Source: Dactylis glomerata (lineage: Eukaryota > Streptophyta > Magnoliopsida > Poales > Poaceae). From it: a DNA stretch of 64,000 nucleotides. Below the pieces are notes generated by a model. It did no database searches. It saw only the letters and a list, made by a program, of their open reading frames with translations, and was not told the DNA's origin. Below, piece after piece: positions 9,701-20,302 of the stretch. Within the stretch, counting starts at the first letter, position 1, and each line of letters begins with the position of its first letter. Both the position numbers and the translations under genes were made by a program. The stretch is from contig QXEO01000222.1 of assembly GCA_007115705.1 (NCBI GenBank), positions 4,963,176 through 5,027,175 on the forward strand, written 5' to 3'.

Positions 9701-12661
9701 GAGGTAAGTGCTAGGGTTACAAAGGTTGCCAGGGATGCTGGAGAGTGGGACTTGGACGTAGTTGTTCAGCAAGGCAGCTGAGCAAGCCGGTCATGGCCTT
9801 GGCCTCAAATGGCAGATGGAATAACATGCCTGCTCGGCGAGACCACCTGGAAGAACCCCTGCTGCACGGCTGCCCTGTGATCACCACCACATGACCGCCC
9901 TCTCCTCTGTGGCCCCGCCCCCCCTTGTCTGGTACCAGACGTCGATCGTCGGGGGCTCGCTTTTTGACACAGGTAGCCCTTTTGTGCACCCTGTCTTTGT
10001 TCTGTCCCTCCTCTCCAGTGCATGTCATGGTGGACCAGTCATGGAGCAGCCCTTAGTACTAGCGTATAGCCGCCCACTTGTGTACCAGCAGAGGATCCGC
10101 GTGCTCAGGGCGAAGGCGTCATGCCTAGCTTGTTAACTAGCCTCAGAGCGACATGTTCAGATTTCCTATGGGGGAGCTGTAAATAGTTTAGTGTGCACAA
10201 GCGAAAGAGTGCGTCCGGTAGGTGGTAAAAAAACCACCACATTATCAATAATTGTTGTTTAAGTGTCGTTTAGTCGTGCAAACCCAGCCACGTCAGCACT
10301 AGTCCTGGTTTGAGGGGTTATGTGTACCTTCGTTTCTTCATGAGGTGTGATGTGGGCACACAAATTTTTAGCGGGTTAAGTGATTGCAATTAGATTACTG
10401 GAGTAAATTTTACTTTTCCCTATAATTCTCAGTTTATTCAGCTTTCTTTTGACTGTATGTTAAGGCTGCAAGCATTGTATGTCTTAGCAATATAATCATC
10501 TCTAGTTAACACTTAGGCCCCGCTTGGAATCTCGTTTTTAGCCAAAACCGGACGTAATTTCCGGCTCCGTGAGATTTCCGGCGCGGGCGTCGAAAACGTA
10601 CTTGGTTCGCTGTTTATATTTACCTAATCCGCCGGTTTATGCCCGTAAATCCCGGGAAACAACACGGACCACCGGAGGTCCTTTTTTCTTTCCGCCCGTA
10701 TTCCTGGGGACCAGTTAAATCCGGCTGTAAATGAAAAACTGCGGTAAATCTGTACCGTGCTCCCAAGCGGGGCGTTATTGGCATTGGTTCAGTTTTCTCT
10801 GAGGTATTAATTTAATTTTAAAATTTCCTTCATTAGCGAAAAATGTATTGGCAGTGGAATATTAATTCCAGGAATTAATCCGTCATTGGAAAATATTGCT
10901 GGAAATGATAGATGGGTTCCTTTGGAAAGATCTGCCTGTTTTTTTCTCTCCTACTAACGCCATCTTAGCAGTGGTACTGATTGATACATGCACATAAACT
11001 CATTAAAGATTATGGTTGAGTTTAGGCAGAGTTGACATGCGGGTATTAAAGTTAGTTTAAGCTCAGCTCACTTCGTTCTCTTGGTATCTGTGTGGATTCG
11101 CTGCACCAGCCTGTCTCGGTGCTCAAAGAACATTGTTACGGCAGAAGCTGAAGCTAGGTCTATTCAAGTATGGCTGATGGCTGTTCACATATGAAGTCAT
11201 AAATTAAGTTTCACTTTATGTGTATTGTGCTTATGCAATTATACTATTTCTTCCAATCTGGCATGAAAATATGAATACAGTGCGATGCAAAAAACTGAGG
11301 GTTGCCTTAAGTGGTCCGCAGTTTTTGTCAGCCCTGGCTGCGTAGGTCGTTGCTTCTGAGATAACATAAAAGTCGAGACTTATTTTATTTTATCTTGATG
11401 GGAAACAGTTTTCCCTTGCTTTTCATTTACATTGGAGCAGATCCATTGAACACTTAGGAGTTATGTCTTGTTTCATCGAGATAGGGATGAGGCGGGGAAC
11501 AAGTTTAACATCGATGCTAGGTTTCCGCAGTTATATATATATTTTCTGCTACAAGTTATTTAGGCCCCAGCTTTTTTCCATACACATGCACGCCCTTTTG
11601 TGTGGACATCAATGTTTGGAGAAAAGCTCCAAAGTGACGTGAAAGCCTCCTTCTGTTTCCACATCTAACATTTGATTAGGGGTTGCCTTACACTGTTACA
11701 AATCTAACACCTCATTTTCTATCAAATACTTGGCTCTTGGACCCTTGGTGCATAGTTTTTTTGAGAGTATGCCAAAGGCGTACCATAATATTATAGAAGG
11801 CAGAGGTTTGAGTACAAGAACGCTTCCCCTCGCTGCGAGCAACGAGCGCAGCACAACTCCACACCGGCTAGTCCAAAGACAGCCTCTACAGACGAAACAA
11901 CACACAACAAGAAAACGCCTATCCAAAACTAAGGAAACAAAGCCGCGTCTCGACCGAAGCTAGACACATCCGAAGAACAACCTCTCCAAAAGAACCTCCC
12001 TTGTCGACGCACCACCTGAAGAGATAGATGGCGGAACTTGGTCAGTCTCGAAAAGACATCGTCTTGGTGCATAGTTACTGAAGCGAACTAGCAAATGGTT
12101 TCCCTGCAGTTGCTTACTTATTTTGATTGTGATTTTCTTACGCATGTTAGTGGTTTATAATTGTTGCAAAATGTATGTCACTTGTATTTTTTGCTACTTT
12201 AGGAGTTTACATATGTACATATATCCCTCTGGCCTGCATATCTATAAGTACTGTTTTGGGCTGTAAGCACGTGATATAAGTACTGATCTATATTCATCGA
12301 CATCTGTTCTCCAGAAATGGGCTTTGGTGGTGTCACTGTGAAGCCGCTTGTTGGCAAGGATGGAGCCATGCTGGTGAGATTCGCAAGCAGCCAGGCTGGT
12401 CTCAAAGAAGCTGTGCGGCTTGCTGAGCTCTTCCAGTCAGAAGGCCATGGACGCCTGCAATGGGACCTCCAGACCCGGGGCATCCCCCCCTCTTATGTTG
12501 GGGGAAATAACCCCATGTTTGTGAATGTGGATGAGAAGGGGCAACGGACATGGGTCCTCTATGGCTATTTGGCCACGGTGAGTGACCTGGACGCCCTTGA
12601 CACGGAGACGAAGCAAAATGTTGTAATAAAGAGCAGAAAAGAGCTCGATTTGTCTGATTAG
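6738..12661 (+). CDS. XS-domain protein related to SGS3, three exons
   Basis: Exons are 6738-7549, 8308-8603 and 12315-12661 (phases 2 and 1; all GT..AG), giving 484 residues. The start at 6738 has the context GCCATGA and follows an AT-poor leader; an upstream in-frame ATG at 6564 is less likely. Residues 1-250 are Pro/Ala/Ser-rich and probably disordered, with a Gly-Pro repeat and a Gln run. Residues 264-300 form a zinc-finger-like unit: YKCAVCNR, C266 and C269, with H282 and H299. Residues ~333-470 are an XS domain, shown by GDLILWPPTMIVQNT, NEEIEGKLRE, RLQWD and WVLYGYLATVSDLD. XS is the RNA-binding fold of SGS3, which acts with RNA-dependent RNA polymerase in small-RNA silencing. The coiled-coil (XH-type) partners of SGS3 and FDM proteins are missing here, so the exact role is unknown. 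All exons read cleanly, and it is probably functional. Intron 2 (3711 bp) carries two mobile insertions. Confidence 0.87.
9394..9461 (+). repeat. 34-bp tandem duplication in intron 2
   Basis: Two head-to-tail copies (9394-9427 and 9428-9461) of a unit ending GTTTTGCAAGTGTTGCTTGCT differ at one base (A/T). It lies within intron 2 of the XS-domain gene and no function is apparent. Confidence 0.9.
9540..10515. other. Intron 2 sequence without recognisable content
   Basis: This part of the long XS-gene intron contains a GC-richer stretch (about 9700-10140) with short overlapping open frames on both strands, none of which resembles a known protein. I see no terminal repeats or target duplications that would define an insertion here. 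Confidence 0.4.
10516..10774. mobile_element. Tourist-like MITE (PIF/Harbinger type)
   Basis: Terminal inverted repeats read GGCCCCGCTTGG at the left and CCAAGCGGGGCG at the right, matching at 11 of 12 positions. They are flanked on both sides by TTA (10513-10515 and 10775-10777), the target duplication preferred by PIF/Harbinger elements. The 259-bp interior has no coding capacity. It sits in intron 2 of the XS-domain gene. Confidence 0.88.
11744..12076 (-). mobile_element. Retroposon (SINE or LINE 3' piece), reverse, with 14-bp target duplication
   Basis: The 14-mer CTTGGTGCATAGTT occurs at 11744-11757 and again at 12063-12076, bracketing about 305 bp. On the minus strand the insert ends in a short A run (T run 11756-11762 on the plus strand), the mark of target-primed reverse transcription. 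No reverse transcriptase is encoded, so it must have been mobilised in trans or is a 5'-truncated LINE. It lies in intron 2 about 240 bases before the acceptor site of exon 3. Confidence 0.82.
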
Positions 12662-13987
12662 GACCAACCCTGTTAAGAGGTGTGTATGTTAAGTTACATT
12701 ATATAAATCTGAGTAGTTTGTGGACAGCGAGAGCCACATTTTGGAGGCTATCTGACTAGGATGCAGTGCGGAATTATTTGAACTGTTTCATTGACTCATC
12801 CGTTTTCATGTGAAATTCCAAGGTTGGCTTTGATTGCGTAACTGTTGATCTTGGCATGAATACTCCTCACGCAGAAGCTGCTGAAGTGATCACTGTTAGT
12901 CTACTCTGTGTTTGGTGCCCGCCCGACATTGCTAACGTTGGCAGTGGTTGCTAGATGATTAGCCTTTTATTACCATGTAAATATCATATTATTTGTGTTT
13001 ACCTTTTCTGTGATTGCAATGAAGCGTGTGCACACACAAGAAAAATTCGCCCGCATCCCCCTTCCTGCATTGTTTGAGAAAACAGCGAGAGAATGAATTG
13101 AAAGGAACCGCATGCCTTCCCGCATTTTCTGAGAAAACAGCGAATGAATGAGTTGAGGGAACCGCATGCCATCTTCGTTGCCAATCCGATCATCCTCCAC
13201 GCTGCCTCCTCATAACCTGCGTTTGCATCGCTTTCACTATCCTCCGCCGCGCGTATCCGCAATTTATTCCTCATGTGCGTTTCTGCCCTCGATTCCGGTC
13301 GCTCTCCACAACTATTCCTCGATCAAGAGAGACGTGGCCGCGCAGGAGGTGCTCGAGCGGATATGCTGTACGTGATCCATGTCAAGAGGGTTCATTGTGC
13401 GGCCCTGCGAAGGTGGACATGCAGCAAGATTGGCTTCTTCAAGTGAATCCTCTTCTGCATCTCACTCAAAGGAACCTTGACTTCGTGCTCTCCGTGCCCA
13501 TGGCTCTCATCTGAGTGTCCACTGTCCTCTGCAGCCTGCCCTTATACCACCACCAGGTGCCCATAAGAATCCCATTACTAGAGTTATTCAGGAATAGAAG
13601 TGTGTGATATGGTCTTGCTAATTTGAAATCTTGAAGTTACCATGAGAAAAAGGAAGTTACCATGTTACTCCATGACTGTGCACAAATTGGTTTTAAATTG
13701 AAAGGCTGCTGCATCTCAATATAAGGGTTAGTTGTAAGATAATCTTCAATCTACGTGGTGTTGTTTAACTGAAAAAAGAGAGGCATACTTATTCGCATAC
13801 TCACGTCAACAAAAATTTCAAGTACATTGTATTCACATGTGCAACCAGAGATTTGGGTCAAATCTTGTGCTGAATAGTAATCTAACAGCCGGAGATGCGA
13901 AATCCTAGATCTACTGACGTAAAAGATGTTGATACCAGAGAAAGTACAAAACTAAACACAATCAGCTCGAACGATTGATGGAGTCGA
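12662..13987. other. Intergenic region between the XS gene and OPR
   Basis: The first few hundred bases should contain the 3' untranslated region of the XS-domain gene. A tandem duplication lies at 13068-13170, followed by a GC-richer stretch (13170-13520) with open frames on both strands but no protein family I recognise. The last ~350 bases should hold the 3' untranslated region of the minus-strand OPR gene. Confidence 0.45.
13068..13170 (+). repeat. Two-copy tandem repeat, period 54 bp
   Basis: Two 49-bp cores (13068-13116 and 13122-13170) share GAGAAAACAGCGA near the start and GGAACCGCATGCC at the end and differ at several positions. The repeat is separated from both neighbouring genes and its role is unknown. 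Confidence 0.8.
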
Positions 13988-15251
13988 TCATGCGAGGAAT
14001 GGGTAGTCAGTGTAGCCGATAACTGGGTCAGAGGTGTAGAAGGTGGCCCGATGGTACACGTTGAGCGGCGCGGCAAGCTCGAACCTCTTTGGGAGGTCCG
14101 GATTCGCTAGGAACAGCCTCCCGAACGCAACCAGGTCGGCGTACCCCTCGCCGATCACCTTGTTCCCCTCCTCCCGGTCGTATCCACCGGCGGCAATGAA
14201 GGTCCCCTCGAATCCCTCCCGGTACGGCCGAAGTCGCTTCGGTACCACTCGCCGGCCGTCCGTGCGCGCCATCCTCGGCTCCACCATGTGGAGGTATGCT
14301 ATGCCATGGTCGTTGAGCTTGGTGGACATATGGAGCGCGAGGGCGTGCGGGTCTGAGTCGTGGCAGTCCATGTAGTCGGCGAAGGGGGAGAGGCGGACGC
14401 CGACACGGTGGCCGCCGATCTCTTCGGCGACGGCCGCCACGACCTCGAGCGCGAAGCGGCACCGGTTCTCGAGGGTGCCGCCGTAGTCGTCGTCGCGGTC
14501 GTTGGCGCTGTCCTTGAGGAATTGCTCGACGAGGTACCCGTGCGCGCCGTGGATCTCCACGCCGTCAAACCCTGCAGGAGCACACACGCCATGGACATGG
14601 ACATGGACGGACAGAGCAATTAAAGCACATCATGGAACAGTTGAGCAGAGTACTCTACAGAGTGAAGGGTCAACGGCGAGCAGAGGAGCTCGTCCGTGCC
14701 TGCTTCGACGTACCGGCATCGATGGCGTTCCGGGCGGCTCTTCGGAAGTCGTCTACGATCCCTGGTATCTCATCCACATCCAGCCTCCGCGGCGCCGCGA
14801 ACTCCTCCTCGGCGCCGTCGTTCATCCGCGGGGTGGCGATCCGCCTGCCTGTGCTGGACACCGGCGGCGGCGCCGCGGGCGTGCCGTCCGGCCGCAGCGC
14901 GCCCACGACGCGCCCGACGTGCCAGAGCTGGCAGAAGAAGACGGCGCCTTTCTGGTGGACGGCTTCCACGATGGGCTTCCAGGCCTCCACCTGCTCCGCC
15001 GTCCAGACCCCCGGGGTGGGCCGGTGGCCCTGCGCCGTGGCGGACACCCCCGTGGCCTCCGTGATCAGCAGCCCGCCGGCGGTGGCGCGCTGCGCGTAGT
15101 ACACGGCGGCGTGCGGCTGCGGGAGGTTCCCCGGGGAGCGCTGCCGAGTCAGCGGCGCCAGCACGATCCGGTGGGACAGATCGAGGTGGGGTCCCAGCTT
15201 GTACGGCTTCAGCAGAGGAATCGTCCCTGCCTCTCCTCCTTCTTGGGCCAT
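13988..15251 (-). CDS. OPR: 12-oxophytodienoate reductase-like protein (old yellow enzyme family), OPR subgroup I type
   Basis: Minus-strand exons are 15251-14714 and 14571-13988, joined across a 142-bp GT..AG intron (phase 1). The product is 373 residues, the usual size for OPRs. These FMN-dependent enzymes use NADPH to reduce the double bond of alpha,beta-unsaturated ketones and aldehydes. Visible motifs are the N-terminal LAPLTRQRS and LLITEATGVS, the HVGR segment near residue 110, the substrate-binding HGAHGY (H187, H190 and Y192 by my count, the positions known for OPR1), YGGTLENRCRF, and the FMN-binding GGY and VAFGRLFLANPDLP near the C-terminus. It ends in YPFLA and lacks the Ser-Arg-Leu peroxisomal signal of OPR3. 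A cytosolic, subgroup-I enzyme is therefore more likely than the jasmonate-forming one. No disruption is seen. Confidence 0.95.
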
Positions 15252-15361
15252 ACTGTATGTCGGTCGAGCTGGTTTAACTAGCAGCGAGTCTGTGAGTGAT
15301 CAAAGATGATCGATGTTGGTGATAGAGATGATGATCGAGGGAAGACACACCCAGCTATTAG

Positions 15362-15371
15362 TATATATATA
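15362..15371 (-). promoter_or_regulatory. TATA box of the OPR gene
   Basis: An alternating TATATATATA lies about 110 bases upstream of the minus-strand start codon at 15251. That spacing suits a plant TATA box with a leader of roughly 80 bases. It is the only strong TATA element near the gene. Confidence 0.55.
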
Positions 15372-15919
15372 GTGCACTGATGCATTGTATCGATGGTTGA
15401 AGTTTCTTTTGTTTGGAGAATCGAATGAGAGTGGAAAGAAGCTCTGCACTGCTTGGCTTTGTCCCCCTGGCTGGTTGAATCGACAGGGCAGGGACAAGGA
15501 CGTAATGCTTGCGAGCATCCGCATCAGTAGCCAGTGACGCAAGCCGTGATGTTATTGCCTCCGCCAAAGCAGCAGCCGCATATCCTAGCCGCCTCACATA
15601 GATATACAAACTTTAGGAGGAGTAGGAGAATTATTAAATTATTAAGATGGCTTTTGAGGCGCATGAAATGCATTTAACAGAGTTTCAGTACAGTAGGGGC
15701 CACGTAGACTTTATTTGATCGAGTTCCACATTTTACCACCTGAGCTTGATGAAGACCTTGACCCGTATGCACGACTTGGCCAGCAACTTCGCCTGCACGC
15801 AGCCGACGTCTAGCCGGTGCAAACCGCTCGTGCACCCGCTATGACGCTCGAGCTGATTAAGGATTTTGTTCACTAAACCCTCTGTCATTCGGGCAAATTG
15901 AAAACCCAATCATGTACTC
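15372..15919. other. Region upstream of OPR
   Basis: This is presumed promoter sequence of the minus-strand OPR gene. No further gene is visible. Short open frames on the minus strand across the TATA region are not protein-like. Confidence 0.4.
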
Positions 15920-16022
15920 ATTTCGGACCCATATTACTCTTTATTAGTATAAATGTATCTAGTTCTAAAATGTGTCTAGATACATCTATACTAGCGAAGA
16001 GTAATACGCGTTGAAGGGAGTA
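15920..16022. mobile_element. Stowaway-like MITE remnant
   Basis: The segment contains the paired motifs ATGTATCTAGTTCTAAAATG and TGTCTAGATACATC, followed by GAAGGGAGTA. These resemble the core and right terminus of Triticeae Stowaway elements, which end in GGAGGGAGTA with a TA target. The left terminus is eroded. Confidence 0.5.
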
Positions 16023-16109
16023 ATTTTTTGTTGTTAGTGATTTTAGTGATGCAGGGAATATTTTTGAAACCAAAAATTGGCACCAACTGACATGAGACAA
16101 CATCAAAGG

Positions 16110-16515
16110 GAACTGCCCTTGCACGCGGACGCCGCCGTCGTCGGGGAAATCCAGTCCATCCTCGGGTGCCGTGTGGAAGGGTTTCCACAAACCTACCTCG
16201 GCCTTCTGCTGTCTGCCGAGCAGCTTTGGCTCGCCGCGTTCGCGCCCCTCATTGCCAAGGTGGACAAGTACCTCTCCGGGTGGCGCGCGTTGCTCCTCTC
16301 CTTCAGTGGCCGGCTTATGCTCCTCAACGTCGTTCTGGATGCGTTGCCGGCCTTCACCATGGCGGCGCTTGATCTCCCGCCAGGTGTGCTGGCCGCCCTT
16401 GACCGCGCTCGTCGCGCCTTCCTCTGGGCCGCTGCGGACAAGGTTTCTGGCGCTCAGTGCCTTCTGGCCTGGGACGAGGTTTGTCGCTCGTGCGAGGAGG
16501 GGGCCTCGGCATCCG
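16110..16515 (+). pseudogene. LINE reverse transcriptase fragment
   Basis: A plus-strand frame reads GFPQTYLGL, AKVDKYLSGWRA, SFSGRLMLLNVVLDALP and RRAFLWAAADKVSGAQCLLAWDEVC. This is the characteristic segment following the catalytic core of grass LINE ORF2. Both ends are missing. It is cut on the right by the LTR of element A, which starts at 16516 inside what should be the EEGGLGIRD motif. Confidence 0.85.
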
Positions 16516-18155
16516 TGATATGTTGCAAACGTATCTATAATTTTTGACGCTCCATGCTTGTTTTACACCAATTGCTTTATATTTTGTTTACACTTTGTGG
16601 CGTTTTTATGCATTTTTCGGAACTAACCTATTAACAAGATGCCACAGTGCCACTTCCTGTTTTCTGCTATTTTTGTATTTCACAAAGTTTATACAGGAAA
16701 TATTCTTGGAATTGGAAAAACGAAAGCCGAAGTTCCTATTTACCTGACACGAACACGGAGTCCAAAGGAGAGACGGAGAAGGGCCAGGAGGCGGCCACAC
16801 CATAGGGTGGCGCGGCCCTACCCCTTGCCGCGCTAGGCCCTAGTGTGGTCCCCTCGACCGCCCTCTGACATCGCCCTTCCGCCTATAAATTCACTTCATC
16901 GGGAAAACCCTAAGGGCCCAAACATCTATCCACGAAAAGTACTGTAAGCCATTGTCGTCGTTGACCCGAGTTTGGGAGGGTCCAGAAGCTCTTCTCGGCA
17001 CCCAACCAGAGAGGGGAATCATCACCGGAGGCCTTCTTCATCGCCATGCCTGCCTTCGGAGTGATGCGTGAGTAGTTCACCCCTGGACCATGGGTCCATA
17101 GCAGTAGCTAAATGGTTGTCTTCTCCTCCATGCGCATCATGGCTAGATCTTGTGAGCTGCCTATCATGATCAAGATCATCTTTATGTAATTCTACATGTT
17201 GTGTTTGTTGGGATCCAATAAATATTGAGTACTATGTCAAGTTGATTGTTGATTTGTCATGTCTATGTTATTTGTGATCTTGCATGCTCTCTGTTGTTAG
17301 TAGATACTTTGTCCAAGTAGATGCTAGTGACTCCAAGAGGGAGTATTTACGCTCGATAGTGGGTTCATGCCTCTAGTAATCTGGGAGAGTGACAATAACT
17401 TCTAAGGTTGTAGATGTGCTATTGCTACTTGGGAGAAAACAATAATCTTTTGTTCAAGGATAATTGTATTGTTTACATTACACACTTTGCTTAAGGCGAT
17501 AATCTGTTGCTTGCAACTTAATACCCAAGGGTTGTTTGGATGATATCCTGTGGGTGGATTATTAGTCATAGATGCAGTTGGATTACGGTCTATGTATTAT
17601 GTTGTAATGCCCAAATAAATCTCATAGTGATCTTCATGACATGTACATGCATTGTTATGTATTCTTTATTTTGTCAATTGCCCAACTGTAATTTCTTTAC
17701 CCAGCATGTTATATCTTTATGGAGAGACACCTCTAGTAAACTGTGGACCCCGGTCTATTCTTTTACATTTATATTACCATCAACTGCAAACACTGTTTAC
17801 TTTTTGCAAACATTATTTTACTTCACCGCAAACAAACATCTCTTTCCACACTATACGTCTAATCCTTTGTTTTCAGCAAACCAGTGAGATTGACAATCTC
17901 ACTATAAGTTGGCGCAAAGTAGTTTGGTTGTGTTGTGTGCAGGTTCCACGTTGCTGCTGGTGCCAAGGCTCCCTCGTCAATCACGCACCAGACTGTTTTC
18001 TGGCGCCTTGCCAAAGTCAGCTAGCAACAACCTTCAGAAGTGATTTCTTTCTCCTACTGGTCGATTAAACTTTGGTTTCATACTGAAGGAAAAATTACTG
18101 CTATGCTTATCATACCTTCCTCTTGGGGTTTCCCAACTGATCCTTTGAGACATCA
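16516..18155 (+). repeat. Element A 5' LTR (1640 bp)
   Basis: It starts TGATATGTTGCAAACGTATC, a slightly changed form of the TGATACGTCTC start seen in B, F and G, and ends GAGACATCA just before the primer site. It resembles the LTR of element B over its length, and both are 1640 bp. The start is sharp because the LINE reading frame breaks there. Confidence 0.8.
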
Positions 18156-18166
18156 AGACTGTTTTC

Positions 18167-18184
18167 TGGCGCCGTTGTCAGGAA
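18167..18184 (+). other. Element A primer-binding site (tRNA-Asp type)
   Basis: The site reads TGGCGCCGTTGTCAGGAA, close to the perfect TGGCGCCGTTGCCGGGGA of elements F and G. It starts 12 bases after the LTR end, as in Athila-type elements. Confidence 0.75.
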
Positions 18185-18326
18185 GAAAGAGGATTTCTGC
18201 AAGGGGAGTCTCTCACTTCCAATCTCTTTACTTTGTTATTGTTTTGCTTAGTTTCTTTGCTTTATTTTGTTTACATCTCTTTATCAAAAATACAAAAAAA
18301 TTTAGTTCCTATTTCAAGTTGCTTTT

Positions 18327-19190
18327 ATGTCTAGTCTAGTTCCTATTACTATGTCACCTGAGGAAATGATCTTTACTTTCAAACAAGGGAGTGAAGAGAG
18401 TTTTAAAGAAGCTTGGTCTAGAATTTATGATTCTCATGGTAAAACTGAACCTAAAATGATTCTAGGCCTGCTTCTTAGTAGCTTTTACTTTTGTCTTGTT
18501 CTTTGTTATAGATATGCTTTGGATGCTGTGGCAGGAGGAGATTTCCTTCATTGCGATGGGGATCAAGTTTTTAATGTCATAAAAAGTTGATTGCAATATA
18601 TAGCTCACCTAGTAAATTTGATTCATCCCTTGTGAGCATTTATGCTGGATTAAACACTCTTGAGACAAATACAACCTGTTTAAAAGAATGTTATAATATG
18701 CTTCGTGAGCATCATGATTATGTTCCAATAAATTCTGAACCCTCGGGATGGTTCCCTACAGTGAAAGTTACTATAAATGGTGAATTTTTCATGCTCGTTG
18801 TGATATTATGTCTGAATTTTGCCTTATGCCTAAGGATATTTATGAATCTTTGAATCTTTGGGGACTTTTTGAGGGTGGAGAAGGAATATCTCTTACCAAT
18901 AATTCCATTATATTGCCCATTGGAGTAGCTGAAGGAGTGTTTACAAAAATCCTAGGAAGAATGGTATCTACTGATTATCTCATTATTTAATGTGTAGGAA
19001 ATGGACAAATTACACTTGGAAGATCTCTGCTAGAACTCCTGGGAGCAATAATAGATGTGGGAAAAGGCACCTTGAAGTTCACTTCCCCACCATGCAATCG
19101 TCATGATTTTCCTAAAGGTAAGAGTAAAAGTAAGAGAGGTAGACGTCAGGCATCTGGTCTTCATGCTTCTTCACTTGAAAATACTTGATT
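18327..19190 (+). pseudogene. Element A gag/protease-like protein, multiply frameshifted
   Basis: Three overlapping frames together read as one protein. The N-terminal part is gag-like (FKQGSEESFKEAWSRIYDSHGK, ALDAVAGGDFLHCDG). The next part (SLVSIYAGLNTLETNTTCLKE) leads into a retropepsin-like segment (CDIMSEFCLMPKDIYESLN, GISLTNNSIILPIGVAEGV, GQITLGRSLLELLGA). Single-base deletions near 18585 and 18785 and a stop at about 18988 break it. The retropepsin catalytic Asp-Thr/Ser-Gly is replaced by DIMS (18802-18813), so protease activity is doubtful. No reverse transcriptase follows. I infer a non-autonomous element. Confidence 0.65.
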
Positions 19191-20302
19191 CTTACTTTCT
19201 GCGCCCAGCTCAAAGGCGTTAAAGAAAAGCACTTTTGGGAGATAACCCATGTTTTCTTTTAGTATTTTTTCTTTTTTTGAGTCTTGGAAGTTGTTACTAC
19301 TGTAATGACCTCTCATTATCATTTTTATTTCATTTTTGTGCCAAGAATAGCCTCTAATAGGAAGAAGGTAAGATTTGGGGAAGTTGCTGTCCCGAAATAG
19401 ATTTCTGCGCTTCGCTGTAAAAATTCGTGAAAAATCCCGGTATGTAGTATTGATCTGCGATTTTTTGTGCACATGCCCCAGGTTATTATCTAACTTTCGT
19501 TAGTTTTGCACTTTTTGATTTGAGCAACAGAATATTTTTGAAAAAATCAATCTTTACCTGGTGTTCTATTTTGATAGATTTCTGCCACTATTTACATTTG
19601 CCTCTTGATCTCTTTCTTTTTGAGTTCTTTTGATCATAGAACTTTTGAGAGAAGTTGCTACAGTAGCTAATGTTTTAATAGATGTTGTACTTGAGTTAAA
19701 ACTGAACCAAAAGTGGATCTACTATCTTGCATAAACTAATGTTGCTAATGAGAATTGTGTGAAGTTTTGTATGAAGGAAGTTTTCAAGTGTAGAGAAAGG
19801 AGAATGATGAGATGAGATGAAGGATGGACAAAAGGTCAAGCTTGGGGATGCCCATGTGACCCCAAGAAATATCCAAGAAGTACAAGCGTCAAAGCTTGGG
19901 GATGCCCAAGGCACCCCCTTCTTCATCAACAAAAATATCAGGTCATCTTTCAGGATACTATATTTTTATTGCTTCATATGCTATGTGTTGTTCTTGGAGC
20001 GTCTTTATTTTTGCTTTTAGTTTTATTTTGTTTTGTTTGCTGTAATAAATGGTTGGACCCCAACATATTTCTTTTGGAGAAGACACACTCCGTTTTCATT
20101 GCCTAGAACACTCTAGTTTTCATTCTTATCGTCTGCGAGTCTTCTCTTTTGCTAGTACCGTGTTTAGCTTTTGCTTTTCGCCCTTATTTTTGTTCAAAAC
20201 TTGTTAGTTCTTTGTAGTTAGGTGTGTTTAGACCTCTGGTCTTTGTTGATTTTTATCTTTGAGAGTTGTTTCAAATAGGTTGATTGTTGTTTGAAAAGAG
20301 TA

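Larger units (their letters stand above)
16516..20300 (+). mobile_element. Element A: Athila-like Gypsy retrotransposon, 3'-truncated
   Basis: A 5' LTR (16516-18155) is followed by a tRNA-Asp primer site, a gag/protease-like remnant (18327-19190) and a 3' internal region. The last part is recognisably the same as in elements B and G: the stretch after AGCTCAAAGGCGTTAAAG, and the AAGCTTGGGGATGCCC motifs at 19840-19910. Similarity stops at about 20300 and no 3' LTR follows, so the element is truncated. No reverse transcriptase or integrase is present. Confidence 0.8.

Noticed and set aside
9717..10136. Overlapping frames of 70-100 residues inside XS-gene intron 2
   Set aside because: They overlap on both strands, show no family resemblance and lie within a clean GT..AG intron.
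14028..15281. Several long frames on both strands across the OPR locus
   Set aside because: The OPR exons are high-GC, so other frames stay open. Only the spliced minus-strand product matches a family.
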